This document shows positions 17,736 to 26,552 of a DNA stretch of 64,000 nt, piece by piece; position 1 is the stretch's first letter, and each line of letters starts with the position of its first letter. Below the pieces are notes generated by a model. That model was not told where the DNA came from. It worked only from the letters and a program-made list of their open reading frames with translations, and searched no databases. A program made the translations under genes and the position numbers. The stretch spans positions 105,103 to 169,102 of the forward strand of contig KB906742.1 of NCBI GenBank assembly GCA_000381585.1. The letters are read 5' to 3'. Source of the DNA: Acidobacteriaceae bacterium KBS 83 (lineage in GTDB: Bacteria > Acidobacteriota > Terriglobia > Terriglobales > Acidobacteriaceae).

Positions 17736-18017
17736 GCGCCCCACCTCCCTCTTCGCGGCGTTGCTCAGCCGGCCATCAAATGCCGTGATCCGGAATACCT
17801 TCGCATCATCTACGGACCGGAGTACCTACTGACCGGGAATCTTGAACGTCTGAAATCGCGAGCGGTAGGCGCAAAGAGGTCGCTTGCCAGCCGAGAGTTT
17901 GCGCTCGGCGTCTAGGCGCTCTAGCGTTTTGTTTTCAAAGAGCCATTGCGCAGAACGCATGAGTGCGTCTTCGGAGTGTTAGCTCTGGAAAGCGAACCGA
18001 TCGATCCGAGACTATAG
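17736..18017 (+). pseudogene. Remnant of polynucleotide kinase-phosphatase (Pnkp) C-terminus
   Basis: The frame reads GVAQPAIKCRDPEYLRIIYGP, then NLERLKSRAVGAKRSLASREFALGV, amber, AL, amber, RFVFKEPLRR, THECVFGVLALESEPIDPRL and a final TAG at 18015. This is the C-terminal ligase-like domain of bacterial Pnkp, an RNA/DNA end-repair enzyme partnered with Hen1. Both ambers (17915 region) sit where relatives have glutamate, consistent with GAG to TAG changes. The kinase and phosphatase parts are missing. It is one of several DNA/RNA-repair remnants in the island. Confidence 0.72.
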
Positions 18018-18122
18018 AATGTGATCGCGTGCTCTTTGCATCCGGTTTCCTCGCTTACCGGAAATGCGAGAAGCACTGGGGCCAAATAGTGATCGATTAC
18101 TAAAATTTCACTCGAGGCATCC

Positions 18123-18803
18123 ATGAAAGCAAATCGACCTTTTCTGGCACACTTGTTGTTTCTCCTATGTCTAGCCGTGGTCTCCCATGCTGTGCCCGCT
18201 CAAGAACCCGCCACAGTACAAAAGCCCCACGTCCTTAGTTTCACAAAAGACATGACAATTTATGTAAGTGACTTTGAGCTGGACGCGGAGGACGTTCAAG
18301 TCGATCAGGGATCGGCAGTAGCCCAAAGACGGCCGGGAGTTTTGGAAAGACCGCAGAAAAAGGAGCAGCAGAATCCCGAGGCTCAGAAGAAGAAGCTCGT
18401 TGACACCCTGTCACAAAGTATCGTCAGCGATCTTCAGAAGGCAGGTTACAAAGCACAGAGATTGGGGCCTGGCGACGCGAAGCCTGCGGTTGGTGCGTGG
18501 GTGCATGGGGTGTTCACACAGGCTGATGAGGGAAATCGGCTTCACCGTGCGGTCATCGGCTTCGGATCTGGTCAGGCGACGATGCAATTGTTCGTGACAC
18601 TAACCGATCTTGCGAACCCTCAAAAACCGCTCTACGAAGCATCTGAAAATGGCAAGAGCAAAGACAAACCCGGTGCTGCCATCAGCATGAATCCTTATGT
18701 GGCCGCCGCTAAATTCGTCATGGAAAAGAATGCGTCGGAAAAAGTAATCAAAAGCACTGCTGCCACAATTTCAAAGGACGTTGTCTTCCATTTGTCACAA
18801 TAG
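18123..18803 (+). CDS. Secreted DUF4410-type protein
   Basis: The 226-residue protein has a signal peptide (about 1-26, cleavage near VPAQE). The mature region contains MTIYVSDFELD, a charged linker, LSQSIVSDLQKAGYKAQRL, and VGAWVHGVFTQADEGNRLHRAVIGFGSG. These match the DUF4410 family of periplasmic proteins of unknown role. The gene is complete and monocistronic. Its last codons belong to a segment repeated in inverted orientation near 49 kb. Confidence 0.75.
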   Translation: MKANRPFLAHLLFLLCLAVVSHAVPAQEPATVQKPHVLSFTKDMTIYVSDFELDAEDVQVDQGSAVAQRRPGVLERPQKKEQQNPEAQKKKLVDTLSQSIVSDLQKAGYKAQRLGPGDAKPAVGAWVHGVFTQADEGNRLHRAVIGFGSGQATMQLFVTLTDLANPQKPLYEASENGKSKDKPGAAISMNPYVAAAKFVMEKNASEKVIKSTAATISKDVVFHLSQ

Positions 18804-18916
18804 TGACGATTCACGATGGGCTGAACAGACGGGAGTCCCTCCTTGGCCTCAACGCAATATTCAGCGTCGCATGACCATCCGTCATAGTGCAGCGCTGGTA
18901 TCCGCTGCCCTTTCCT
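18787..18916 (+). repeat. Dispersed repeat, copy 1 (inverted relative to 48694-49038)
   Basis: The end of the DUF4410 gene and the following 110 bases match the minus strand at 48970-49038 and 48694-48752. Here the two blocks (CACAATAGTGACGATTCACG ... and AATATTCAGCGTCGCATGAC ...) are contiguous; at the other site they are separated by about 215 bp of other sequence. Confidence 0.75.
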
Positions 18917-19029
18917 GAAGTCCGTACCGTTCGGCTACCCTCCAGAAGTCCTTGCCACATTGGGCGCTGGCTAGTACATCACGAAAGGCGCATGACCTAG
19001 AGAGTTGAGGGAAAGATCGAAGGCTGACT

Positions 19030-19719
19030 ATGTCTGAAGTAGTGGCGCTCATGAAAAAACTCAAACCGAGATTCTTCGAAGGGCTCACTCCCTCCGAAGT
19101 CGCCTCAATCGTCTCGCCAGCAACCAAGCGGCGATTCCCGGCACATTCCGTGATGGCGCATGAGGGACATCCTGCCGACCGTTTATTTCTGATGATTCAT
19201 GGACGCGCACGTGGCTTCTGCATGACACCACGGGGCGGGAAAGTCCCGGTTCTCTGGTTTCCTCCCGGCGAAGTCTTCGGAACGGCGGCATTGCTGCCGG
19301 GGTCCGTTGAATATCTTGTGAGCACCGAAGCCCTGATCAACAGCACTGCGTTGGTATGGGATCGCGCCACAATCAAATCTCTCAGCGCTCAATTTCCACG
19401 GCTGGTCGAGAACACGCTACTCATTGCGTTTGACTATTTCGTGCTGTACAGGTCTCTCCACGTTGCTGCGACCTATCAGACCGCGCGCCAACGGCTTGCG
19501 CTGGTGCTGGGAAACCTCGCCGCCGGATTGGGACAGCGAGTTGCGGACGGCGTCGAACTCAATATCAAAAATGAAGAACTCGCCAACGAGGCGAACATCA
19601 CCATCTTCACGGCGAGCCGTCTCCTGAGCGAGTGGCAGCGCAAGGGCATTCTGACGAAGAGCCACGGAAAGGTTGTGGTGCGGTCACCGGAAGACCTGAT
19701 GCTGCTAAGCGGCGACTGA
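19030..19719 (+). CDS. Crp/Fnr-family transcriptional regulator
   Basis: The 229-residue protein has an N-terminal cyclic-nucleotide-binding-like beta roll (about 15-125; HEGHPADRLFLMIHGRARGF, LWFPPGEVFGTAALL), a dimerisation helix (about 125-150) and a C-terminal HTH_Crp domain (NEELANEANITIFTASRLLSEW). There are no N-terminal Fe-S cysteines of the FNR type. The ligand and targets cannot be read from sequence. A receiver-only gene follows 156 bases downstream on the same strand. Confidence 0.85.
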   Translation: MSEVVALMKKLKPRFFEGLTPSEVASIVSPATKRRFPAHSVMAHEGHPADRLFLMIHGRARGFCMTPRGGKVPVLWFPPGEVFGTAALLPGSVEYLVSTEALINSTALVWDRATIKSLSAQFPRLVENTLLIAFDYFVLYRSLHVAATYQTARQRLALVLGNLAAGLGQRVADGVELNIKNEELANEANITIFTASRLLSEWQRKGILTKSHGKVVVRSPEDLMLLSGD

Positions 19720-19875
19720 TCCCCGACCCTCTCCCTCTTCGCCGATACACGGCGTCTCAACATTGCTCATGAGCAATGATTCAATCGACATTAAGTGTCA
19801 TTCTCAAAAAGCAATCAGTTCAGCACCGCCAACGATGGCCGTACATGAACGTTGCCTGAAAGAGGACTCTAAAAG

Positions 19876-20286
19876 TTGGCATCGCTATGTATTTTGGTTG
19901 TGGATGACTCACGGGCTTGGCGACGATCTGTTTGCTCAATTCTGCAAAAATATCGGGATCCAGTAGTTATTTGCGAAAGTTCGGACGGCATGGAAGCCAT
20001 ACGGAAGAGTGCAGAATTGCAGCCTGATCTGGTTTTGCTGGACATCAATCTTCCCAGTCTTAACGGCCTGGAAGCTGCTCGCCAAATCCGCAGATTTGCA
20101 CCACGTTCAAGGATTCTTTTTTTGACCTCATATGATTGGCCGGAACTGTCGCACGAAGCGAGGGATATTGGTGCACTGGGCTTTGTAGTGAAATCGGAAG
20201 CGGCACGCGACCTCTTGCCCGCCATCAGCACTGTCCTGCGCGACGAGCCGTTTTTCAGTAGACCCGATGACCCTGCGAAGGTTTGA
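19876..20286 (+). CDS. Receiver-only response regulator (CheY-like)
   Basis: A TTG start at 19876 gives a 136-residue single receiver domain: acidic pair VVDD near residue 10, phosphoacceptor Asp in LVLLDINLPSLNG (about residue 55), TSYDW in the switch position and the conserved Lys in FVVKSEAA. There is no output domain, so it either acts by protein contact or in a phosphorelay. No kinase is adjacent; candidate kinases in the island are at 32962 and 37765. Confidence 0.78.
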   Translation: MASLCILVVDDSRAWRRSVCSILQKYRDPVVICESSDGMEAIRKSAELQPDLVLLDINLPSLNGLEAARQIRRFAPRSRILFLTSYDWPELSHEARDIGALGFVVKSEAARDLLPAISTVLRDEPFFSRPDDPAKV

Positions 20287-20617
20287 GGATCACTGTCTCG
20301 CCACAGCTAGCAGGACGCCGACCACGGATACAGGAGACGTGAAGATCGCCATCGACCGCGATTGCGGCCTCCGGCACTAGCGCGACCAGACTACTGTCGC
20401 ACCGAGGACAAGCGAATTGGTTCATAGGGTGTTCTATGTCCGCTTATAGTCAGCCCATCGCCCCAAGTAGAGGGCCTGTGAATTGTGGAAATTCGGCACG
20501 ACCCGTCACGAGTGTTTCCTGATTGATACAAATTGGAGGTGACCGAAGATTGCTCGTCCTTCTTGTCACTGCGGTGGTACACAATATTTTCGGCCTCCCC
20601 CCAAAAAATGAGGCTCC
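20287..20617. other. 331-bp gap, nothing recognised
   Basis: No open frame with family resemblance, no clear hairpin terminator and no repeat match was found. It should contain the promoter of the zinc-ribbon membrane protein at 20618. Confidence 0.4.
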
Positions 20618-21124
20618 ATGAACCTCGACTGCTCTGCCTGCGGCGCACCGCTCCACACCCGAGCGAAGTTCTGCCCCGCCTGCGCCCTTCCACCAACTGC
20701 CGTCGCCATGCCCACACCCGCAGCGCGTAAGCGGCAGGTGTCCATCCCGGCCATCGTGCTCTGCTGCATCGGCATCGTGTGGGTTGTCGCCTATGCCTCG
20801 TACCGCTACGAGTCCGCCAAGGCGAAGCGGATTGCCGACGGATTCAACGCGATGCAGGCCGCCGCCGTCGCGGACGACGCTTCGCCAGGCGGCATCAATC
20901 ACCATCTCGAGGAGAAGATCGAGCAGGATCTGTGGTCCAAGCCGCGCGAGTTGCGCGGCTGGCGCCAGACGATGGCCGAGCGCTTGGAGCGACATCAGCA
21001 GTGTCCGCGCGACGATCAGGCCGCAGCTTATGACGATTCGCTGGTCCGTGGCGACGTCGCTTTCTATCAGGCAGCCGTGGCCCGCATCGACTCGCGGCTG
21101 AAGCAACTGGGACCAACGGATTGA
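20618..21124 (+). CDS. Zinc-ribbon membrane protein
   Basis: The 168-residue protein starts MNLDCSACGAPLH and continues FCPACAL, a classic N-terminal zinc ribbon. A transmembrane helix (about 42-62; IPAIVLCCIGIVWVVAYA) and a soluble helical C-terminus rich in charged residues follow. ATG 20618 has GAGG just upstream. Such proteins are anchored in the membrane with the ribbon in the cytoplasm; the function is unknown. The first 30 codons are duplicated, in damaged form, at 21207-21300. Confidence 0.65.
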   Translation: MNLDCSACGAPLHTRAKFCPACALPPTAVAMPTPAARKRQVSIPAIVLCCIGIVWVVAYASYRYESAKAKRIADGFNAMQAAAVADDASPGGINHHLEEKIEQDLWSKPRELRGWRQTMAERLERHQQCPRDDQAAAYDDSLVRGDVAFYQAAVARIDSRLKQLGPTD

Positions 21125-21206
21125 AATCGCATCCCAATGCTGGATAGTCCAAGTCACAGCAGTAAGTAATCGATCCTGAGCAGACTCTTGCGGCACGGCT
21201 AAAGTG

Positions 21207-21300
21207 TGAAGCTCCATGAACATCCACTGTCCGGCCCGCGACGCGCCGCTCCCCCGGAGCGAAGCTCTGCCCCGCCTGCGCCCTTCCCCTTACCGCCGTC
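21207..21300 (+). pseudogene. Truncated duplicate of the zinc-ribbon membrane gene start
   Basis: The segment repeats the start of the 20618 gene, including the GCTCCATGAAC context and CTCTGCCCCGCCTGCGCCCT, but has a frameshift and ends after about 30 codons against the neighbouring minus-strand gene. It is non-functional and shows a local duplication about 590 bp away. Confidence 0.6.
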
Positions 21301-21792
21301 TCACCTTACGAGTGGTCGCCTTAACGGCTGCGGGTGCGGCAACTCATAAACGCGCCGGTCAAAAACTTTTTCGAGAGCGGCGAGGTAAGCCTTGGCATGT
21401 GCCATTGCCGCGTGATCGTTAGGCATCATCTCGGACATACACTTCATTGCTGACTTGTGTGCTTCCAATTCGCGAACAAGTTTGTACCGACGCACATCCC
21501 GCGGGATATTTCCATCCGTGAGCATTGCAATCCGGTGGTCGATCCAATCCGAATTGAAGGTGTATCCGTCTTGAGTAATCTGGCCCATGGGGCCCTCCAT
21601 ATGTTGCGCCAGATAAGTGTACAAACTGTGCCCCCTCTGGAGGGAATATCGGGCCGCATCCGTAGACCCCGCCACGTTGCCCTGTGTGCGACCGCAGGCC
21701 GTTGCCTTGCTGCGCCGCTGGTGGCCAGATGGTGCTAGTGCGCTCGCGTCGCTGGCGTGCGACGCTGATGGAGTGATGCCTTGGTCGGGCAT
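21301..21792 (-). CDS. Hypothetical protein, about 163 aa
   Basis: ATG 21792 (or GTG 21795) follows a strong GAGGAGG ribosome site, so I prefer it to ATG 21822. The N-terminal 60 residues are low complexity. The rest is helical and charged (GYTFNSDWIDHRIAML, VRELEAHKSAMKCMSEM, NDHAAMAHAKAYLAAL). The composition suggests a mobile-element or phage accessory gene. No family recognised. Confidence 0.4.
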   Translation of the reverse strand: MPDQGITPSASHASDASALAPSGHQRRSKATACGRTQGNVAGSTDAARYSLQRGHSLYTYLAQHMEGPMGQITQDGYTFNSDWIDHRIAMLTDGNIPRDVRRYKLVRELEAHKSAMKCMSEMMPNDHAAMAHAKAYLAALEKVFDRRVYELPHPQPLRRPLVR

Positions 21793-21870
21793 CACTGATG
21801 GAACCTCCTCGGGGAAAGACAACGTTGCTCAGCGGCGCGTTGGCTTTTTTCGTGTCTTGTCGGCGAACTC

Positions 21871-21900
21871 GGCGGAGTTACTTCCGTATTGCCGACTACA
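21871..21900. repeat. Half of a REP-like hairpin
   Basis: GTTACTTCCGTATTGCCGAC matches the right arm of the REP-like units at 23394, 24762 and 26315. A similar half (AATTTCCGTATGGCCGACCA) lies at 22388-22408. No left arm is visible at either site. Confidence 0.45.
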
Positions 21901-22011
21901 CAGCAATAACCTTCTCTAGCAGCCTGTAAACTCTATGCTGTCTAGCTAACACACACTTTGGTACAAAAATCGGGCAGCCAATCAGAAGCTGAGAACATAC
22001 AAGGAGTTCAA

Positions 22012-22278
22012 ATGCAATCTGAAATTAAGGTAGGGCAACGTTTCAAGTTCAATATATTGTCCGACAACACTGCGCCAGAGCGGCAAGCGGTAGTAACTCG
22101 CGTGAACTCTAATAGAGAGGAAGGACTCGGGACGGAGGCGGACTTCTATTTAGCATATTGGGTGGAGGCTCACGAACTTCCAGAAACAGAGGTTCCGACA
22201 ACGTTGGTGTTTCAGCGTGGAATTGACGGAAACGCATACCTCGACGGACATCGGATTAGCATCACTTTGCTGAAGTGA
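22012..22278 (+). CDS. Small hypothetical protein, 88 aa
   Basis: ATG 22012 follows AAGGAGTTCAA, an excellent ribosome site, which I prefer over the open frame from 21958. The protein is beta-rich (QRFKFNILSDNTAPERQAVVTRV, DFYLAYWVEAHELPE, GNAYLDGHRISITLL), soluble and acidic. No signal peptide, cysteine or catalytic motif is seen. Family not recognised. Confidence 0.55.
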   Translation: MQSEIKVGQRFKFNILSDNTAPERQAVVTRVNSNREEGLGTEADFYLAYWVEAHELPETEVPTTLVFQRGIDGNAYLDGHRISITLLK

Positions 22279-22530
22279 TCCCGGCCTTACCATTCACAGA
22301 ATCCGACGGAGCGTGGTGATCGGCCCGCATTCTCCTTCCTCCCAAGTTGCCATGGCCCGAAGCCGTGCCTTCCGATCCCCGATCAGCCAAATTTCCGTAT
22401 GGCCGACCAACCACCAACGATCCCAAATCAGGCACACATTCCGCTACTCCAACGCGCTGTCATCCTGACACTGAGCGCAGCGGCAAGCGACGAATTTGCG
22501 ATTGTCTTAAGAACTGATAGGGATTTAACC

Positions 22531-23406
22531 TCAGTTTTCTTTGGCGATCTCGATCCTGCCCATTGCCATCTGCAGGTGGGCCGTTGCATCGCCCCGTCCC
22601 CGCAACTCCTGATGGAACGGAAAGTGGTGGCTTAGGTTGTCTTCGGTGCGCAAGTCGGCGAACGAACCCATCGCAACATCGACAATGATGGAATGGTATT
22701 CGGAATCGCCATCACTCACGTCCAGGCGCACCGTTCCCTTGCCTGCATTGACGGCCTTGTCGCCACGCACGCCTTTGACCAGCAGGTTCGTCTTTCCAAG
22801 CTGCAAATCGAGGGCGGTCTGTTCGGGCACATACATATCAATGACGGGACGCGAACTGGCCGGTAACTTCCACTCCACATCCGCATCTTTCTGGCCGACA
22901 ACAAACTCCTGCAGAAATCGTCCCGGTGTGAGCTCGTGCCGAAGCGATGCGCCCAGATGCACCACCACTCTCAACTGGTCAGGATGAGGGTTCGGTAGGA
23001 CATGAACTTCGCCGTTGCAGACAACCAGCGTTAGCAAAGAATGGCTCGCGAAGGGTCGTTCCACTTCAAACTGCAAAGGAGCATCCACATCTTTCCCCTC
23101 TGACCGCTGGATCAACCCCGGTGCATGAGTTTCTGCTACCGGACGATTGTCACAATTTGTGTGTCCGAGCCGCGTTATCCAGTGAAGAGCCGACCCGTCG
23201 GAACACGGCAGCGAAGAGAAAAGCAGGGTAGCAAACAGGACCCAGAGAACACATTTCGCGCTGTCTCCACAGACCTCCCTGAACCAGGCTCCAGCGACTT
23301 GTCGGTACCGATCGTCACGAGAGTGCAGGAGAATATTACGGCAAGCATCGCGGAAGTGATCCCGGCTCCGCCTCCAACTGCCTGATTCCTCCCGAGTGAC
23401 CGGCAA
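22531..23406 (-). CDS. Exported DUF4097/toastrack-like beta-repeat protein
   Basis: The C-terminal 180 residues show repeated short strands with hydrophilic turns (ASSRPVIDMYVPEQTALDLQ, GKTNLLVKGVRGDKAVNAGK, GTVRLDVSDGDSEYHSIIVD, GSFADLRTEDN), the pattern of DUF4097-type putative adhesins. A hydrophobic segment CVLWVLFATLLFSSLPCS at about residues 52-70 would be an internal signal or anchor. The only clear in-frame ATG (23406) lies inside a REP-like repeat, so the true start or a frameshift near 23270 is uncertain. Confidence 0.5.
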   Translation of the reverse strand: MPVTREESGSWRRSRDHFRDACRNILLHSRDDRYRQVAGAWFREVCGDSAKCVLWVLFATLLFSSLPCSDGSALHWITRLGHTNCDNRPVAETHAPGLIQRSEGKDVDAPLQFEVERPFASHSLLTLVVCNGEVHVLPNPHPDQLRVVVHLGASLRHELTPGRFLQEFVVGQKDADVEWKLPASSRPVIDMYVPEQTALDLQLGKTNLLVKGVRGDKAVNAGKGTVRLDVSDGDSEYHSIIVDVAMGSFADLRTEDNLSHHFPFHQELRGRGDATAHLQMAMGRIEIAKEN

Positions 23407-23448
23407 CCCGGAAGTTACGACTGAAATGTCCGTATTGCCGACAATCCG
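23394..23448. repeat. REP-like hairpin 1
   Basis: GAGTGACCGGCAACCCGGAA and GTCCGTATTGCCGAC are imperfect inverted arms around a short variable centre. The unit recurs at 24762, 26315 and, more diverged, 30587. Confidence 0.6.
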
Positions 23449-23770
23449 TCCGCTAGGCGGTCAATGAGCGCACCGACGTCTTGTCGTCGAGAATTGAAGT
23501 TACCGATAAGCCGACTTTGCAGGCACTTCGTAAGACTTCCGAGTTACGTATGTACCTGTGACCTACCCATAGAGACGAAAATCGTGTCGAGCCCGAGGCT
23601 CGAAGGTGATTTCGACGGAGTGGTTCGGACTCACCAGCAAACGCTGATAGAGCGAACAATAGAGAATGCGGCCAGTTTCACAAGTTAGCTGAAGAGGAAA
23701 CAATTCGGCCGCATGAGCCCTCGACCTGCAATGAACATTTGAGACTTGATCTCTGTTTAGTATCTTCTGC

Positions 23771-24565
23771 ATGCCGCGCTCTACATGTGCGCTGTTCTTT
23801 GCCGTCATGCTGGGGACACTCGCGTGTCAGGCGAAGGCTCAGACTTGCGGCGCCAATGCGCAAAGCCCAATTGCCACAGATCGGCCGCAGGTCACAAGTT
23901 CGAGTGTTGTCGTCCCCTGTGGAAGCCTGCAGTTTGAGAATGGTTTTTCGGAGACCAGCAGTGGAGGCCAGCAGAGCTTTGATTTCCCGGAGACCTCGGT
24001 GCGATTTGGAATCGCTAACAAGACCGAGCTTCGTTTTGGGATCCCAGACTACTTTTACAATGACGACACTGCGTCCGGATTCGCCAACGGGTTTGGTGAT
24101 TTGAGCTTGGGCTTCAAACAGCAGCTTGGGCCAACACGAGGCGGATTTGGCATTTCGCTCATACCGTCCGTAAGTCTTCCCACGGGAACGACCTTGCTAT
24201 CAAGTCGTGGCTATGATCCGACCATCCAACTGCCCTGGTCGCGTTCGCTGACAAAAAATTGGACAGTTGCTGGAATGTTCTCCGTTCTGTGGCCAACGGC
24301 GGGATCGCGGCGAAATTTGACAGGTCAGTCGAGCGTATATTTTGACCGGCAACTTATGCAGCCCTGGGACGCCTACGTCGAATATTCGGGCGCCTTTCCC
24401 CAACGCGGCGGTCCGCAGAACATGATCAATTTCGGCACGACATACAAGATTTCGCCGCATCAACAGCTCGATTTTCATTGGAACTTCGGCCTATCCGCCG
24501 CAACGCCTGCTCACTCGATCGGCTTTGGCTATTCGGTCCGCTTCCAGGTGCTGCGATCCAAGTGA
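23771..24565 (+). CDS. Outer-membrane beta-barrel, transporter-like (MetA-pathway phenol degradation type)
   Basis: The 264-residue protein has a signal peptide (about 1-23), then PIATDRPQVTSSSVVVPCGSLQFENGFS, the typical start of the MetA-pathway/outer-membrane channel family. Alternating hydrophobic strands follow (TELRFGIPDYF, GDLSLGFKQQLG, SLTKNWTVAGMFS). It ends with a strand finishing VRFQVLRSK. Likely an outer-membrane channel; substrate unknown. It is flanked by REP-like units on both sides. Confidence 0.7.
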   Translation: MPRSTCALFFAVMLGTLACQAKAQTCGANAQSPIATDRPQVTSSSVVVPCGSLQFENGFSETSSGGQQSFDFPETSVRFGIANKTELRFGIPDYFYNDDTASGFANGFGDLSLGFKQQLGPTRGGFGISLIPSVSLPTGTTLLSSRGYDPTIQLPWSRSLTKNWTVAGMFSVLWPTAGSRRNLTGQSSVYFDRQLMQPWDAYVEYSGAFPQRGGPQNMINFGTTYKISPHQQLDFHWNFGLSAATPAHSIGFGYSVRFQVLRSK

Positions 24566-24761
24566 TGTCCGTTCTGCGATGGGAGCGGATGTGCAAAAGC
24601 GCCGCGTGCACCTGACGCGGCAGTCGGAAAGAGATCGCTCGGGTTGTTGAAGCTGCATTGAGTCACAGGTCCCTGCAAAACGGGGTTGTCGGTAACTACG
24701 TCTCGCCGAGTCGCTCAGCGAACGCTGCGGACATAGAAATTTCAGGTTCCGGGTTCTGGGC

Positions 24762-24815
24762 GGATGACCGGCAACCCGGAAGTTACGGACTGAATTGTCC
24801 GTATTGCCGACTACA
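24762..24815. repeat. REP-like hairpin 2
   Basis: GATGACCGGCAACCCGGAAG followed by CGGACTGAATTGTCCGTATT and GCCGACTACA. It is nearly identical to the unit at 23394 and lies in the 302-bp gap between the barrel gene and the monooxygenase gene. Confidence 0.65.
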
Positions 24816-24867
24816 CACTCGGAACTTCGGTTGAGGCCACACTAGGGGGTGAGCGTGACACGGGCAA

Positions 24868-25356
24868 GTGCAAAACGAGTCCGTCTCGGAAAGGGGAAGT
24901 TTTGGTTTGGTTCTACACTTCGTCGGGCCGCCGGTAAAATTCACGCATATACTGGACAGACGATTTCTACTTTCTGGCGGGGCTGTTACAGCCCTCTTTG
25001 CGGCGGCCCCGATTAAGGCTGCAAGTCAAAAAATGACCCCTCACCCCGTGGTGCGCATTGCCGAACTTAAGATAGACCCGGCTCAATTGGACTCATACAG
25101 AGCGGCCCTCAAGGAAGAGATCGCAGCTTCTATTAGCGTGGAGCCGGGCGTATTGACCTTGCTGGCCGTCTCAGTGAAAGATCAGCCAAATCAAATCCGA
25201 ATATTCGAGACTTACGCAGATCGGGCAGCTTATGAAGCACATTTACAGACTTCTCATTTCAAGAAATACAAAAGCGAGACACAGGGGATGGTGAAATCCC
25301 TCACGCTCATAGAGACTGACCCTATTCTGCTTGCTGCAAAAAGCGACAAGCCTTAA
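24868..25356 (+). CDS. Exported antibiotic-biosynthesis-monooxygenase (ABM) domain protein
   Basis: GTG 24868 gives 162 residues. An N-terminal DRRFLLSGGAVTALFAAAP resembles a twin-arginine signal (RR followed by a hydrophobic stretch). The mature domain is ABM-like (VRIAELKIDPAQLDSYRAAL, SVEPGVLTLLAVS, IFETYADRAAYEAHLQT, SHFKKYKSE), as in YgiN-type quinol monooxygenases. It is convergent with the SDR gene at 25409. Role in quinone or small-aromatic oxidation is inferred from family. Confidence 0.75.
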   Translation: MQNESVSERGSFGLVLHFVGPPVKFTHILDRRFLLSGGAVTALFAAAPIKAASQKMTPHPVVRIAELKIDPAQLDSYRAALKEEIAASISVEPGVLTLLAVSVKDQPNQIRIFETYADRAAYEAHLQTSHFKKYKSETQGMVKSLTLIETDPILLAAKSDKP

Positions 25357-25408
25357 AGCCCAAAATGGGAAATACTGCGGCTGTGTCGAGAGAGAGACGT
25401 ATTCTCCG

Positions 25409-26182
25409 CTAGCGCATGACGTAGCCGCCGTCGACCGAGATCGACTGGCCGGTGACATAGGATGCGGCCGAACTGCAGAGCCACAGGACAGCATCGGCGA
25501 TTTCTTCGGGCCGCCCCATCCGTCCCATCGGCACCAGGGTCTTCAACATCGCATTCAACTCTTCTCCCTGACCTTCGGCAATCATCTTGTCGAACATGGG
25601 CGTCTGGATCATGCCCGGGCATACGTCGTTGACGCGAATGCCACGAGTTGCGTATTCGAGAGCAGCGCTCTTGGTGAATCCAATGACTCCATGCTTTGCA
25701 GCATGGTACGCACCGCGTTGGTTGCCACCGATTAGACCGCCAAGCGAAGAGCAGTTGACGATGGCGCCGCTGCCTTGTTCGCGCATCTGCTGCAGTTCGA
25801 ACTTCATGCAGCTCCAGACACCGCGCAAGTTGATCGCCATGACCCGGTCGTAATCATCGCGGGGGGAATCGGCAGTTTCCGCCAGAACACCCTGAATGCC
25901 GGCATTGTTATAGGCAGCATCGAGCCTTCCGAAGCTGGCGACAGTCTGCTTTACCATTGACTCTACCTGCGCGTCATCTGAAACGTCACAACGGACGGCC
26001 AGTGTCTTGTGACCTTTATCGGCGAGTCCCTTGGCTGCGGTTTGCACTTCCTTCTCATCCCAGTCCGCCAGCACCACGGAGGCACCCGACTCAGCAAATG
26101 CCGTGGCTGTAGCAAGACCCAGGCCAGATGCGGCGCCAGTAACGAGTGCAACTTTGTCTTCAAACGAAATCTTCATGATCAT
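25409..26182 (-). CDS. Short-chain dehydrogenase/reductase, classical
   Basis: The 257-residue protein contains all classical SDR motifs: TGAASGLG (about 15-22), NNAG (about 91-94), catalytic Ser in NCSSLGG, YHAAK (Tyr and Lys present), and DVCPGMIQTPM. The C-terminus SISVDGGYVMR fits the glucose-1-dehydrogenase/3-oxoacyl reductase-like group. Substrate undetermined. The start ATGATCATG offers ATG 26182 or 26176. The upstream gap of 370 bp holds a REP-like hairpin and no gene. Confidence 0.85.
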   Translation of the reverse strand: MIMKISFEDKVALVTGAASGLGLATATAFAESGASVVLADWDEKEVQTAAKGLADKGHKTLAVRCDVSDDAQVESMVKQTVASFGRLDAAYNNAGIQGVLAETADSPRDDYDRVMAINLRGVWSCMKFELQQMREQGSGAIVNCSSLGGLIGGNQRGAYHAAKHGVIGFTKSAALEYATRGIRVNDVCPGMIQTPMFDKMIAEGQGEELNAMLKTLVPMGRMGRPEEIADAVLWLCSSAASYVTGQSISVDGGYVMR

Positions 26183-26314
26183 TTCTCCCGGTCAATCCTT
26201 GTTCATAGACTCAACCGATGACCAACATGTTGAAGTCGCCACCTCTCCACGGTATTGGAAGGTTGAAAGCCTCTGCAACGCCTGGCGGATGAGCTGATGT
26301 GTGGGCATTCCGGG

Positions 26315-26369
26315 CGAGTGACCGGCAATACGGAAATTTCAGTCCGTAACTTCCGTGTTGCCGACTAAC
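26315..26369. repeat. REP-like hairpin 3
   Basis: CGGCAATACGGAAATT and AACTTCCGTGTTGCCG are near-perfect inverted arms (14 of 16 positions pair). It sits between divergently transcribed SDR and GT87 genes. Confidence 0.65.
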
Positions 26370-26552
26370 CGGCCAGAATCGTCTGCTTGGTTCTAACCGA
26401 GATCCGGATTGAATCTTTCCGCTTTCCGTCGCTACAGTTTCATTTGCGATCAAGAGTAGACAGGTAAACCCGGAACTGGGTAAAGGGACCGAATCTCGCA
26501 GGTGGGACCCCAGGACAAAATGACTCGCACGTGAACGATTAGGAGGGCACAC

